64,000 nucleotides of DNA from Streptosporangium brasiliense (GCF_030811595.1 NZ_JAUSRB010000001.1:620001-684000); one strand, 5' to 3'; positions 54,877 to 63,477 are shown, numbered from the stretch's first letter. Notes: generated by a model not told the origin, from the letters alone. Made by a program: numbers and translations.

Positions 54877-56085
54877 ATGACGGTCCGCCTTCTGACCAAC
54901 ATCGGCCGGCTCTGGACCGGCAACGACGTGTGCAGCAACGCCGCGATCCTGGTCCACAACGACCGGATCGCCTGGGTCGGCCGTGCCGCCGACCTGCCGC
55001 AGAGCGTCCCCGGCGTGGTGGACGACATCGTCGACGTCGACCACGTCGAGAACCTGGGCGGCGCGCTGGTCACGCCCGGCCTGATCGACGCCCACACCCA
55101 CCCGGTCTACGCGGGCAACCGCTACGCCGAGATGGCGATGCGCTCCGGCGGCTCCACCCCCTCCGCGATCACCGCGGCCGGCGGCGGCATCGGCTCCACC
55201 GTCACGGTGACCCGGGGCACCGACCCGTGGACCCTGTGCAACGGCGTCCGCGAGCGCCTGCGCGACTGGCTGCTCAGCGGCACCACCACCGTGGAGGCCA
55301 AGACCGGCTACCACCTCACCCGCGACGGCGAGCTGGCCGACGTGCGGCTCCTGCGTGAGCTCGAAAAAGAGCCGATGATGCCGCGTGTGCACGTCACGTT
55401 CATGGCCGCGCACGTCGTCCCGCCGGAATACTTCGGCCGCCAGCGCGACTACGTCGAGGCCGTGGGCGCCTGGTGCGCCGACGCCGCCGCGGCCGGGGCC
55501 GACAGCGTAGACGTCTACTGCGACGAAGGTCACTTCACCACCGACGAGGCCCGCTGGGTCCTCGCCTCGGGGCGCAACGTCGGCCTGCTGCCGCGCGTGC
55601 ACGCCGGCGCCTACAGCCGCCGCGGCGCCGTCCAGCTCGCCGCCGAGCTCGGCTGCGCCTCCGCCGACCTGCTCCACCACACCTCCGACGAGGACATCGC
55701 GATCCTGGCCCGCTACGGCGTCCCCGCCGTGGTCTGCCCGGGGACCGCCCTGCAGCGCGGCAGCCTGCCCCCGGTCCGCCGCATGCTCGCCCAGGGCGTC
55801 ACGGTGGCCCTCGGCAGCGACCACAACCCCGGCCACTGCGGGATCACCTCGATGTCCCTGGTCATCAGCCTCGCCGTGGCCGCCTTCGGCATGAGCGTCG
55901 GTGACGCGCTCCGTGCCGCCACGCTCGGCGGGGCCACCGTCCTCGGCGTCCCCGACCGAGGTGTCCTCGCACCTGGCCGCCTGGCCGACATCGTCCAGTG
56001 GGACGCCGACCACGAAGGCGCCTTCGCCTGGGCCTTCGGTCTCAAGCCCCGCCGGGTCTGGCGCGGCGGCACCCCCGTCCAGTAA
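54877..56085 (+). CDS. Imidazolonepropionase-like amidohydrolase
   Basis: A 402-residue metal-dependent amidohydrolase closest to HutI, which opens imidazolone-5-propionate in histidine degradation. DAHTHPVYAG supplies the metal His pair, TAAGGGIGSTV the substrate loop, and RVHAGAYSRRGAVQLAAELG the third His. LGSDHNPGHC stands where HutI has ATDCNPG, and KTGYHLT replaces KSGYGL. These changes at the active site make a different substrate possible. No hutU or hutH lies in the window, so I leave the symbol blank. Confidence 0.8.
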   Translation: MTVRLLTNIGRLWTGNDVCSNAAILVHNDRIAWVGRAADLPQSVPGVVDDIVDVDHVENLGGALVTPGLIDAHTHPVYAGNRYAEMAMRSGGSTPSAITAAGGGIGSTVTVTRGTDPWTLCNGVRERLRDWLLSGTTTVEAKTGYHLTRDGELADVRLLRELEKEPMMPRVHVTFMAAHVVPPEYFGRQRDYVEAVGAWCADAAAAGADSVDVYCDEGHFTTDEARWVLASGRNVGLLPRVHAGAYSRRGAVQLAAELGCASADLLHHTSDEDIAILARYGVPAVVCPGTALQRGSLPPVRRMLAQGVTVALGSDHNPGHCGITSMSLVISLAVAAFGMSVGDALRAATLGGATVLGVPDRGVLAPGRLADIVQWDADHEGAFAWAFGLKPRRVWRGGTPVQ

Positions 56086-56088
56086 GGC

Positions 56089-56107
56089 CGCGCCGCCGTC
56101 CGGCGCG
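56089..56107 (+). terminator. Hairpin after the imidazolonepropionase-like gene
   Basis: CGCGCCG (56089-56095) pairs perfectly with CGGCGCG (56101-56107) over a 5-nt loop, 3 nt after the stop. Confidence 0.5.
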
Positions 56108-56164
56108 CGGTACGGAGAGCGGCCCGGCGGTGACGCCGGTCCCGATCAGGCATTCTCAGCTGGG

Positions 56165-56170
56165 TAATCT
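56165..56170 (+). promoter_or_regulatory. Putative -10 hexamer of degV (leaderless)
   Basis: TAATCT is followed by 6 nt (ctgcat) and ATG 56177. Confidence 0.5.
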
Positions 56171-56176
56171 CTGCAT

Positions 56177-57025
56177 ATGTCGCCACCGGTAGCCGTCGTC
56201 ACGGACTCCACCGCCTATCTTCCGCGGGAGGAGACCTCCCGGCTGGGGATCAGTGTGGTGCCGCTCCAGGTCGTGGTGGGCGGCCGGCCGCTCGACGACG
56301 TGGCGGAGATCGACGGCGCGAGGATGAACGACGCGCTCAGGGAGTGGGCCCCGGTGACGACCTCCCGGCCCGCTCCCCAGCGCTTCGCCGACGTCTACGA
56401 CGAGGCCGCGGCGCGGGGCGCGGTCGGCGTCGTCTCCGTCCACCTGTCCGGGGAGATGTCGGGCACGGTCGAGGCGGCCCGTGCCGGGGCCGAAGACGCG
56501 CTGATCCCCGTCGAGGTCATCGACAGCAGGTCGATCGCCATGGGGCTGGGTTTCCCCGTCCTCGCCGCCGCCGAAGCCGCGGCCCGGGGCGCGACCCGGA
56601 CCGAGGTGGCGGACGCCGTCCATCGGTGCATGGCCTCCACCCGTAGCTTCTTCTACGTGGACACCCTGGAATACCTGCGCAGGGGAGGCCGGATCGGCGC
56701 CGCGGCGACCCTGCTCGGATCCGCTCTGATGATCAAACCGCTGCTGCACATCGCCGAGGGGGCGATCGTCCCCTTGGAGAAGGTCCGCACCGCCGCCCGG
56801 GCCATCGCCCGACTCGAAGACCTCGCCGTCCAGGCCGCCGGGACCGGGCCGGTGAACGTCGCCGTCCAGCACCTCGGCGCCCGATCCCGTGCCGAGGCCC
56901 TGGCCGGACGCCTGCCCCAGCGCGTCCCCGGGATCGCCAAGGTCACCGTGGTCGAGATGGGCGCGGTCATCGGGGCGCACGCGGGCCCCGGCATGCTCGG
57001 CCTGACCGTCTCGCCCTGCGCCTGA
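56177..57025 (+). CDS. DegV family fatty-acid-binding protein
   Basis: A 282-residue DegV (FakB-like) protein. VAVVTDSTAYLPRE, VTTSRPAPQRFADVY and VSVHLSGEMSGTVEAA form the two-domain fatty-acid pocket, and RSFFYVDTLEYLRRGGRIG is the family signature. In Firmicutes FakB proteins present fatty acids to the kinase FakA; no fakA is seen here, so a lipid-binding role is inferred from the family only. It is set apart by a terminator and its own -10. Confidence 0.9.
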   Translation: MSPPVAVVTDSTAYLPREETSRLGISVVPLQVVVGGRPLDDVAEIDGARMNDALREWAPVTTSRPAPQRFADVYDEAAARGAVGVVSVHLSGEMSGTVEAARAGAEDALIPVEVIDSRSIAMGLGFPVLAAAEAAARGATRTEVADAVHRCMASTRSFFYVDTLEYLRRGGRIGAAATLLGSALMIKPLLHIAEGAIVPLEKVRTAARAIARLEDLAVQAAGTGPVNVAVQHLGARSRAEALAGRLPQRVPGIAKVTVVEMGAVIGAHAGPGMLGLTVSPCA

Positions 57026-57030
57026 CGCCC

Positions 57031-57084
57031 CGATCCCTCCTGGCGCCTCGGTCCTTCTTGGCGTCCCGGTTTCTCCTGGCGCGC
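57031..57084. repeat. 18-bp imperfect tandem repeat, three copies
   Basis: Units cggtcc-ttcttggcgtcc-like occur at 57031, 57049 and 57067. The 325-bp gap 57026-57350 otherwise holds only the comEA promoter region. Confidence 0.65.
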
Positions 57085-57337
57085 CGCCGTACTCGTCGCG
57101 GTCGGTCGCCGACATGGCGCGTCGGAACGATCACCGGACCGACGTGGCGTAACGCCTTATCGGCCGCGCTCGCCCGTCACGGGTGCCGCACCCGGGATCA
57201 GGGCCGGACCGCGGTGGCGTCGACCTCGAACAGTATGCCCGGGTGTGTCCGGACAGCGATGTCCACAGCCTCGCCGTAGGGCGGACAGGTTGTACACAGA
57301 GCCGCGTTCGGCCAGCGATCGCCCGGTGGCACCGCCG

Positions 57338-57343
57338 TAGCGT
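57338..57343 (+). promoter_or_regulatory. Putative -10 hexamer of the com operon
   Basis: TAGCGT is followed by 7 nt and GTG 57351, suggesting a leaderless start. Confidence 0.4.
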
Positions 57344-57350
57344 CCGGGTT

Positions 57351-58598
57351 GTGCGGACCACAGAGCAGGCCACCGAGCGATTGCGCGCCGCGTCACGACT
57401 GCGGATGCTGACGGCGTCCGGCGCTCCTGCCCCCACCCCTTTTCCGCCGTTGCCCCACCGCCCGGGCCCCCGGGCCCGTTCTGACGGCCCGGTCGCTCCC
57501 GCACGGTCCGACACCTCCGTGACACCCGGCGCTCCGGACAGCCCGGTCCACTCTGCCGCCTCCGCCGATCTGGACAGCCAGGCACGGCCCGATGGCGCCG
57601 CCGGTCTGGTCCGTCGGGCATGGCCGGGTGGCGTCGCCGGTCCGGAGGGACGGGCACGGGTCGATGACCCGTCCGATCTGGGTGGTCGGGCACGGGCGGG
57701 TGGCTCCGAGCGTTCGGAGGGACGGGCGCGGGCCGGTGGCCCGTCTGATCTGGCCCGTCGGGTATGGGTGAGTGGTGTCGCAGGTCCGGAGAGGCGGGCG
57801 CGGGCCGGTGGCTCCACCTCTGCAAGTGGCGTCGCCTCTGCAGGTGGTCCGGCGCACTTTGACGGACCCGCCGCCCGGATACGCTCCGGCCCGATCCCGC
57901 CCTCCTTCGAGGCCCTCCGTACGGCTGTCGCCACCCAGGGGCCCATGCTCGCCCCCGGCCGCCCAGGACTGCGCCTGCTCCTCCTCATCGCCCTGGTCGC
58001 GGCCGTCGCCGGTGGGGTCCACCTCTGGCGATCGCAGCCGGAGCCCGAGCCCCTGGCGCCGCCCTCGCCCGTCTCCGGTCCTCCTCTCCCGACACCGGCC
58101 TCCACCCTTTTCGCTTCCCCGCAGTCCGGTTCCTCACGGCCCGGTTCTCCGCAGCCCGGTGCTCCGTTGTCCGGCAGTGCCATCGAGGTGACCGTTCACG
58201 TCACCGGCAAGGTCCGCCGCGCCGGAGTGATCACTCTGCCCGCCGGTTCCCGAGTCGCCGACGCGGTCCAGGCCGCCGGCGGCGTCCGTAGAGGGGCCGC
58301 CGCCGGCCCTCTCAACCTCGCCCGCAAGCTCGTCGACGGCGAGCAGATCGTCGTGGGCGCCTCCGGTCCCGCCGTCGCGGCACCCGCTCTGGCCGACCCC
58401 GCCGCGGCCGTCCTCGACCTCAACGCCGCGACTCAGCAACAGCTCGAACAACTGCCAGGTGTCGGCGAGGTGCTCGCCCGCCGTATCGCCGAATACCGCG
58501 ACAGCCACGGCGGCTTCCGCACAGTCGAGCAGCTCCGCGACGTCAGCGGCATCGGCGACCGGAAATACGCCGAGCTGAAAGACAAGGTCCACGTATGA
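57351..58598 (+). CDS. comEA: ComEA-like DNA-binding protein with long repeat-rich N-terminus
   Basis: A 415-residue protein. Residues about 1-200 are a low-complexity Gly/Ala/Arg/Ser region with imperfect repeats (RARAGGSERSEGRARAGG). One membrane helix follows (LRLLLLIALVAAVAGGVHLW, about 205-225), then a Pro-rich linker. An SLBB domain (IEVTVHVTGKVRRAGVITLP) and a C-terminal helix-hairpin-helix pair (LDLNAATQQQLEQLPGVGEV, DVSGIGDRKYAELKDKV) bind DNA outside the membrane. GTG 57351 is chosen from the -10 and the family start. The cytosolic repeat region is unusual. Confidence 0.88.
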   Translation: MRTTEQATERLRAASRLRMLTASGAPAPTPFPPLPHRPGPRARSDGPVAPARSDTSVTPGAPDSPVHSAASADLDSQARPDGAAGLVRRAWPGGVAGPEGRARVDDPSDLGGRARAGGSERSEGRARAGGPSDLARRVWVSGVAGPERRARAGGSTSASGVASAGGPAHFDGPAARIRSGPIPPSFEALRTAVATQGPMLAPGRPGLRLLLLIALVAAVAGGVHLWRSQPEPEPLAPPSPVSGPPLPTPASTLFASPQSGSSRPGSPQPGAPLSGSAIEVTVHVTGKVRRAGVITLPAGSRVADAVQAAGGVRRGAAAGPLNLARKLVDGEQIVVGASGPAVAAPALADPAAAVLDLNAATQQQLEQLPGVGEVLARRIAEYRDSHGGFRTVEQLRDVSGIGDRKYAELKDKVHV

Positions 58599-58861
58599 CC
58601 CGGCTCCTTCCCAAGACGCGGCCGTCGGGCTGGTTTTCTCGGGGTGCTGTCATCGGGGCGGTGCTTTCAGGAGTTGTGAGTTCTGATCTGGTGTCTTTGA
58701 AAGTGCGGCCGTCGGGCTGGTGTTCTCGGGGCGCTGTCATCGGGTCGGTGCTTTCAGGAGCTGTGGGTTCTGATCTGGCGCCTTTGGAGGCGCGGTCGTC
58801 GGCTCGGACCTTTCGGGGGATGCGGTCGTCGGCCCGTTGTCTCCGGAGGGCGCGGTCATGA
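58595..58861 (+). CDS. Small repeat protein between comEA and comEC, unknown
   Basis: An 88-residue ORF whose ATG overlaps the comEA stop (ATGA) and whose TGA overlaps the comEC ATG (ATGA). It contains a 29-residue tandem repeat: RPSGWFSRGAVIGAVLSG... and RPSGWCSRGAVIGSVLSG..., with a hydrophobic core, then a degenerate Arg/Ser-rich third unit. Only about 58 of 88 codons end in G or C, well below its neighbours. It may be a real coupled small protein, or a minisatellite that happens to stay open. I recognise no family. Confidence 0.45.
   Translation: MTRLLPKTRPSGWFSRGAVIGAVLSGVVSSDLVSLKVRPSGWCSRGAVIGSVLSGAVGSDLAPLEARSSARTFRGMRSSARCLRRARS
58618..58791. repeat. 87-bp tandem repeat, two full copies plus a fragment
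   Basis: The unit starting gcggccgtcgggctgg recurs at 58618, 58705 and (degenerate, partial) 58792, exactly 87 bp (29 codons) apart. Copies 1 and 2 differ at about ten bases. Base composition is visibly lower in G+C at third positions than in the flanking com genes. Confidence 0.9.
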
Positions 58862-61266
58862 GCCGGTTCGGTGCCTCCGCCATGGTCCGGGACGACGGCC
58901 CCGCCGAGAGGGGCCTGCGCGCACATGCTCTCCACCTGGTCCCGTCCGCCCTCGCGTCCTGGGTGACCGCTCTCGTCCTGCTGGGCTGCTCTCCCTCGGC
59001 GGGGGCCGCGGTGGCCGTGGTGGCGGCTGTGGGCGCGCTCTTGGTGGCCGTGGCGGTCCCCGGCGGAGGGATGGCCGGTTGGCGGAACGTCCTGATCGCG
59101 GTGCTGGGATGCGCGGCGGCCGTGGCCGCGGCGGTGGCCTTCCGGGTGCACGCGGTCGGCACGGGGCCGGTGGCCGAGCTGGTGGACAGGCGCGCTTCGG
59201 CGGTGGTGGAGGCGGTGATCACGGACGACCCCCGGGAGCTGCCCCAGCGCGGGGGGACGTTCCGGAGGGAGAGTTCCGTGGTGCCCGCCCGCATCGAGTC
59301 GATCGCGACGCCGGCGGGCAGGATCACGTTGCGCGCTCCGGTGGTGATGTTCGTTTCGGGAGGTGAATGGCGGTCGCTGCTGCCCAGTCAGCGGGTGGCC
59401 GTCCAGGGACGGTTCGGCCCGGCCGGCTCCGGAGAGCTGCTCGCGGCGGTGGTGCTCGTACGAGGACCGCCGCGAGTCATGAGCGGTCCCTCATGGGTGC
59501 AGCGCACGGCCGGGATGTTCCGGTTGGGGCTGCGGGAGGCGGCCGGTGTGCTGCCGCCGCTGCAGCGCGGCCTGTTGCCGGGGCTCGTGGTCGGTGACGT
59601 CTCCCATCTGGACCGGCAGGTCAGGGCCGACTTCAAGGAGGCGGGGCTCAGCCATCTCACCGCGGTCTCCGGGGCGAACCTGGCGGTCATGGCGGGGGCG
59701 GCGGTCGCGCTGGCCCGGACCGCGGGGCTGCCGCTCGCGGCCCGGGCACTGCTGGCGGTGGCGGCCATGCTGGCCTTCTCCGTCGTCGCCCGCCCGTCGC
59801 CCAGCGTGCTCCGTGCCCTCCTCATGGGCACCGTCGCCGCGGTGGCGCTCGGTACGGGCCGCTCGCGCGACGGTGTCGCGGCACTGTCGGTGACCGTCCT
59901 GGGGCTGATCCTCTTCGACCCCGTCCTCGCCCGGTCCTACGGCTTCGCCCTGTCGGTCTGCGCCACCGGCGGCATTCTGGTCCTCGCCCCCCGATGGCGG
60001 GACCGCCTCGCGGGGCGGATGCCCCGCTGGGCCGCCGAGGCGATCGCCGTGCCCGCCGCGGCCCAGGCGGCGGTCACCCCGGTGCTGGTCCTGATGTCCG
60101 GCCAGCTCGCACCGGTGGCGATCCCCGCCAACCTGCTCGCCGGGCCCGCCGTCGCACCCGCGACCCTGCTCGGATCCGTCGTGGCGCTGGTCGCGCCCCT
60201 GCACATGGGGCTGGCTCAATCGCTGGTGCGGCCGGCGGGTCTCGCCGCCGGGTGGATCATCGAGGTGGCGGAGCACGCCGCCGGACTCCCTCTGGCGGTG
60301 ATCCCGTGGCCGGGCGGCGTCACCGGACTGATCATCCTGGCCGTCGCCGCCCCGATCGCCGTCCTGGTGCTGCGCCGCCGGTGGTCGCGCCGGGCCGCCC
60401 TGGCCGTGGTGACCGGGGTGGTCGTCGCCGTCGCCGTGGTGACGCCGGCTGCCGCTCGCTGGCCGCCCAGAGACTGGCTGCTGGTCGCGTGCGACGTCGG
60501 CCAGGGGGACGCGCTGCTGGTCGCCGCCGGGCCGGGCCGGGCCGTGGTGGTGGACGCGGGACCGGACCCGGTGCTGATGGACCGGTGCCTGCGGTCCATG
60601 GGGGTCCGCGAGGTGCCGCTCGTCGTCCTCACCCACCCACACTTCGATCATGTCGGCGGACTGGACGGCGTTTTCCGAGGTCGCCGTGTGGGGGCGGTGG
60701 TGGTGACCCCGCACAGAGTCGCGGAGCGGGAGAGCACCAGGCTGAGCGCCGGCCTCGCCCGTCGCCGGACCGTCGAGTGGCTGGCGCGGCCCGGCGCGAC
60801 CTGGCGGTTCGGCCCCTCCGAGCTCACCGTCCTCGGCCCGCCGACCGAGGCACCCCCGGTGGGAGGAGGGGAAGGGGCGGTGGTCAACAACGCCAGCGTC
60901 GTGGTCCATGTGCGCTGGACGGCCGGGACGGCGCTGCTCAGCGGAGACATCGAGACCGAGGCTCAGGCGGAGCTGCTCCGGAGAGGTCTTCCCCGGGCCG
61001 ACATCCTCAAGATCCCCCATCACGGATCGGCCGGCCACGACCCGGCGTTCTTCGCGGCCACGGGTGCCCGTGCCGCGCTGATCAGCGTGGGAACGGACAA
61101 CGACTACGGCCATCCGGCCCCGTCGACTCTGGCCCGGCTGAACGGGCTCGGCGTGCGCGTCTACCGGACCGACCTGTCGGGAGACCTCGCCGTGGTGGCC
61201 CGCCAAGGCGGACTGGCCGTCATCCCTCGGGGCCGTCCCGGCCGGATGGGATCTCCATGGCCCTGA
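58858..61266 (+). CDS. comEC: ComEC/Rec2 DNA-uptake channel protein
   Basis: An 802-residue membrane protein. Early helices (VTALVLLGCSPSAGAAVAVV) are followed by an OB-like soluble domain (about 90-200) and the multi-helix Competence domain (LLPGLVVGDVSHLDRQVRAD, HLTAVSGANLAVMAGAAVAL). A C-terminal metallo-beta-lactamase domain has THPHFDHVGGLDG (HxHxDH) and HHGS. The full set supports a working single-strand DNA import channel, partner of ComEA. ATG 58858 is coupled to the small repeat ORF. Confidence 0.92.
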   Translation: MSRFGASAMVRDDGPAERGLRAHALHLVPSALASWVTALVLLGCSPSAGAAVAVVAAVGALLVAVAVPGGGMAGWRNVLIAVLGCAAAVAAAVAFRVHAVGTGPVAELVDRRASAVVEAVITDDPRELPQRGGTFRRESSVVPARIESIATPAGRITLRAPVVMFVSGGEWRSLLPSQRVAVQGRFGPAGSGELLAAVVLVRGPPRVMSGPSWVQRTAGMFRLGLREAAGVLPPLQRGLLPGLVVGDVSHLDRQVRADFKEAGLSHLTAVSGANLAVMAGAAVALARTAGLPLAARALLAVAAMLAFSVVARPSPSVLRALLMGTVAAVALGTGRSRDGVAALSVTVLGLILFDPVLARSYGFALSVCATGGILVLAPRWRDRLAGRMPRWAAEAIAVPAAAQAAVTPVLVLMSGQLAPVAIPANLLAGPAVAPATLLGSVVALVAPLHMGLAQSLVRPAGLAAGWIIEVAEHAAGLPLAVIPWPGGVTGLIILAVAAPIAVLVLRRRWSRRAALAVVTGVVVAVAVVTPAAARWPPRDWLLVACDVGQGDALLVAAGPGRAVVVDAGPDPVLMDRCLRSMGVREVPLVVLTHPHFDHVGGLDGVFRGRRVGAVVVTPHRVAERESTRLSAGLARRRTVEWLARPGATWRFGPSELTVLGPPTEAPPVGGGEGAVVNNASVVVHVRWTAGTALLSGDIETEAQAELLRRGLPRADILKIPHHGSAGHDPAFFAATGARAALISVGTDNDYGHPAPSTLARLNGLGVRVYRTDLSGDLAVVARQGGLAVIPRGRPGRMGSPWP

Positions 61267-61314
61267 CGGCGTCGACCAGCCGGCCGTGCGGCGGCGCCGG
61301 GTGGCCGGAATCTG

Positions 61315-61342
61315 CCGTACCATGTACGGTACAGCGTACGGT
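61315..61342 (+). promoter_or_regulatory. Dyad-symmetric operator-like site before the NTF2-like gene
   Basis: CCGTAC-CAT-GTACGG (61315-61329) is a perfect dyad, and GTACGGT is repeated at 61324 and 61336, 12 bp apart. Such spaced palindromes are typical of TetR-family operators. No TetR gene lies in the window, so the regulator would act in trans. Confidence 0.5.
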
Positions 61343-61439
61343 TCATATGGCGCCGGAGGAGGCCCGGGGCGGGCCCCGTCGAGGACGGAGGGTCGGTGGC
61401 CGTGTGCCGGGCAGAGTGCCGATCACGAAGGAGCAGACA

Positions 61440-61907
61440 GTGACGGAAACCCAGGGATCCCCGTTCGATGGCGGTGCCTTCACCCCGACGGCCGAGGACC
61501 GGCAGAGCGTCGAGGCGTGGTTCGCCGAGTACGACGCCCACAGCGCGAAGGTCGACGTCGAGCGGATGGCGGACATGGCGATGTTCCCCCTCAACGTGGT
61601 GACCGACAGCGCCGACGGCGAAGGTCTCGCGGCCCAGTGGACGCGCGAGCGGTTCATGCGCACGATGTCCGAGGTGATGGGGGGCGGTGAGCAGGGAGAG
61701 ATCCAGATGGAGTCGACCCGCACGCCGCACTTCCTGACCAAGAACCTGGTCGTCGTGGTCACCGACGCGACGATGACCATGAACGGCGAGGCGTACGGCA
61801 TGCGCTATGCGGACCTGTTGGTGAAGGCCGGCGGCAGGTGGGTCTTCCAGACCATGGTGCAGGGAGGGTGGGCCGAGGCATGGAATGAGGCCCCGCAGAG
61901 CGCCTGA
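61440..61907 (+). CDS. NTF2-like (DUF4440/SgcJ-type) protein
   Basis: A 155-residue cytosolic protein of the cone-shaped NTF2 fold. The helix EDRQSVEAWFAEYDAHSAKV is followed by strands MFPLNVVTD, HFLTKNLVVVVTDATMTM and RWVFQTMVQGGW. Such proteins are ketosteroid-isomerase-like enzymes or binding proteins; no catalytic set is evident. GTG 61440 has AAGGAG 6 nt upstream, the best ribosome site in this part of the window. It follows comEC by 173 bp, with an operator-like dyad between, so it is probably separately regulated. Confidence 0.78.
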   Translation: MTETQGSPFDGGAFTPTAEDRQSVEAWFAEYDAHSAKVDVERMADMAMFPLNVVTDSADGEGLAAQWTRERFMRTMSEVMGGGEQGEIQMESTRTPHFLTKNLVVVVTDATMTMNGEAYGMRYADLLVKAGGRWVFQTMVQGGWAEAWNEAPQSA

Positions 61908-62009
61908 CCGCCTTACGGCCGCCCGCTCCACGGACCTCCCTGCCGGCCAGGGCCGCGAGGAACGCCGGCTCCCCGGTGGGCCCCCGCACGTGCTCTCCCC
62001 GTCTCCCCC

Positions 62010-62105
62010 CGTGCGGGGGTCAGGCCCTCCCGTGCGGGATCAGATCCCTCCGTGTGGGGGACAGGTCCCCATGCGGGGGGCAGGTCCTCCCGTATGGGGG
62101 TCAGG
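62010..62105. repeat. About 20-bp imperfect tandem repeat, five copies
   Basis: gtgcgggggtcaggccctcc-like units begin at 62011, 62032, 62052, 62071 and 62092 (period 19-21 bp). The last copy runs into the stop of the minus-strand zinc-ribbon gene. Confidence 0.75.
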
Positions 62106-62253
62106 CTGAGGATTTGGCCGGGCGGTGAAACTCGGTGTCCACGTCGGCGGCGTACACGGAACGGCTGCAGGGTGCGCAGCGGTACATGATGGGGCCCTCG
62201 TCGAGGGCCGTCCCGCAGTGCGGGCAGGCCTGGCGGCAGGTGGTGGAGTTCAT
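62101..62253 (-). CDS. Small zinc-ribbon protein
   Basis: A 50-residue protein with CPHCG and CAPC, spaced as a zinc ribbon (ACPHCGTALDEGPIMYRCAPC), plus one upstream Cys and an ADVDTEF tail. Small zinc ribbons of this sort bind a metal and may act as assembly or regulatory factors; no partner is evident. ATG 62253 is preceded by AAAGG. It is divergent from holA. The tail overlaps a tandem repeat at 62010-62105. Confidence 0.65.
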   Translation of the reverse strand: MNSTTCRQACPHCGTALDEGPIMYRCAPCSRSVYAADVDTEFHRPAKSSA

Positions 62254-62353
62254 CGTGGGTTTCGCCTTTCTTGCTCGCTCCAAGACTGCCCCAGGCCGCC
62301 TGCATTCGGATTGCGAATGGCTTGCTTGTTGTGATCCGGTCACCGGCGCATGG

Positions 62354-62359
62354 CATGCT
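62354..62359 (+). promoter_or_regulatory. Putative -10 hexamer of holA (leaderless)
   Basis: CATGCT is followed by 7 nt and ATG 62367. Confidence 0.35.
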
Positions 62360-62366
62360 GCTGAGC

Positions 62367-63338
62367 ATGGCGGCGACCGTTCCAGCACCCGTGACCCTGA
62401 TACTCGGCGACGAGGAGTTGCTGGCCGACCGTGCGGTGGGAGAGGTGATCGCGGGGGCCAGGGCGGCGGATCCGGGGACCGAGGTGCACGATCTGACCGG
62501 TGGGAAGGTGGAGTCGGGGGAGCTGACCCGGCTGACCTCGCCGTCGCTGTTCGGCGACAGGTCGGTGGTGGCGATCCGCTCGGCCCAGGATCTGGCCAAG
62601 GAGGTCATCGCCGAGATCGTCTCCTACGCCGCGCATCCGGCCGAGGACGTCACGCTGGTCCTGGTCCACCCCGGCGGGGTCAAGGGAAAGGCTCTGGTGG
62701 ACGGGGTCAAGAAGGCCGGCGCCCACGTGGTCACCGTCACCAAGCTGACCAAGCCGGCCGAACGGCTCGCGTTCGTCAAGGCCGAGCTGAAGCGGGCGGG
62801 ACGGACCATCGGCGGTGACGCGGCCGCCGCCCTGCTCGACGCGGTGGGCAACGACCTCCGAGAGCTCGCCGCGGCCTGCAGCCAGCTCGCCTTCGACACT
62901 CCGGGCAAGGCCATCGACGAGGCGGCCGTCGCCCGCTATCACCGGGGCCGGGCAGAGGTCAGCGGGTTCACCGTGGCCGACTCCGCCGTCGAAGGACGCC
63001 TGGGTGATGCCCTTGAGCAGCTCCGCTGGGCGCTCGCCACCGGGACGGCCCCGGTCCTGCTGGTGAGCGCGCTCGCCGGAGGGCTGCGCTCGCTGGCCAA
63101 GGTGGGTGGAGCCCCGCGCAACCTGCGTGGCGGGCAGCTCGCCAGCCATCTCGGTATGCCGCCCTGGAAGATCGACCGGGTCCAGCGGCAGCTGAACGGC
63201 TGGGGCCCCGACGGCATCGCCCGGGCGCTCCAGGCCGCCGCCGCCGCCGACGAGCAGGTCAAGGGTGGCGGCGCCGACCCCGCCTACGCGTTGGAGCACA
63301 TGATCCAGACCGTCGTCGCCAGCCGTACGGGCCGTTAG
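62367..63338 (+). CDS. holA: DNA polymerase III subunit delta
   Basis: A 323-residue delta subunit of the clamp loader. It begins with the AAA-like part (PVTLILGDEELLADRAVGEV, LTSPSLFGDRSVVAIRSAQD), continues through RLAFVKAELKRAGRTIGGDA and ends with the helical collar domain (LGMPPWKIDRVQRQLNGWG, ALQAAAAADEQVKGG). It opens the beta clamp during replication. comEA-comEC-holA is the normal actinobacterial order; rpsT, often next, is not within the window. ATG 62367 is chosen from homology and the -10. Confidence 0.93.
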   Translation: MAATVPAPVTLILGDEELLADRAVGEVIAGARAADPGTEVHDLTGGKVESGELTRLTSPSLFGDRSVVAIRSAQDLAKEVIAEIVSYAAHPAEDVTLVLVHPGGVKGKALVDGVKKAGAHVVTVTKLTKPAERLAFVKAELKRAGRTIGGDAAAALLDAVGNDLRELAAACSQLAFDTPGKAIDEAAVARYHRGRAEVSGFTVADSAVEGRLGDALEQLRWALATGTAPVLLVSALAGGLRSLAKVGGAPRNLRGGQLASHLGMPPWKIDRVQRQLNGWGPDGIARALQAAAAADEQVKGGGADPAYALEHMIQTVVASRTGR

Positions 63339-63428
63339 CCCCTGTCCTGCCGGCTCTGCCGCGGCGAGGTGCCGTCCGGGGCGGGGCCCGGCGCCCCGAT
63401 GGCCGGAAAGCTCGGGCGGTGCCTGGGG

Positions 63429-63477
63429 GGTCTGCGGGTTCGTGGTGGTGTCTAGGCGGTCTGCGGGTTCGTGGTGG
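63429..63477. repeat. 20-bp direct repeat at the 3' end of the EamA gene
   Basis: ggtctgcgggttcgtggtgg occurs at 63429-63448 and 63458-63477, 29 bp apart. The second copy encodes the last residues of the transporter, the first lies just beyond its stop. Confidence 0.8.

Noticed and set aside
58543..59151. Minus-strand ORF through the com-operon repeat (PMTAPREHQPDG repeats)
   Set aside because: It lies antisense to comEA/comEC ends and lacks any start context; the plus-strand ORF has coupled overlaps on both sides.
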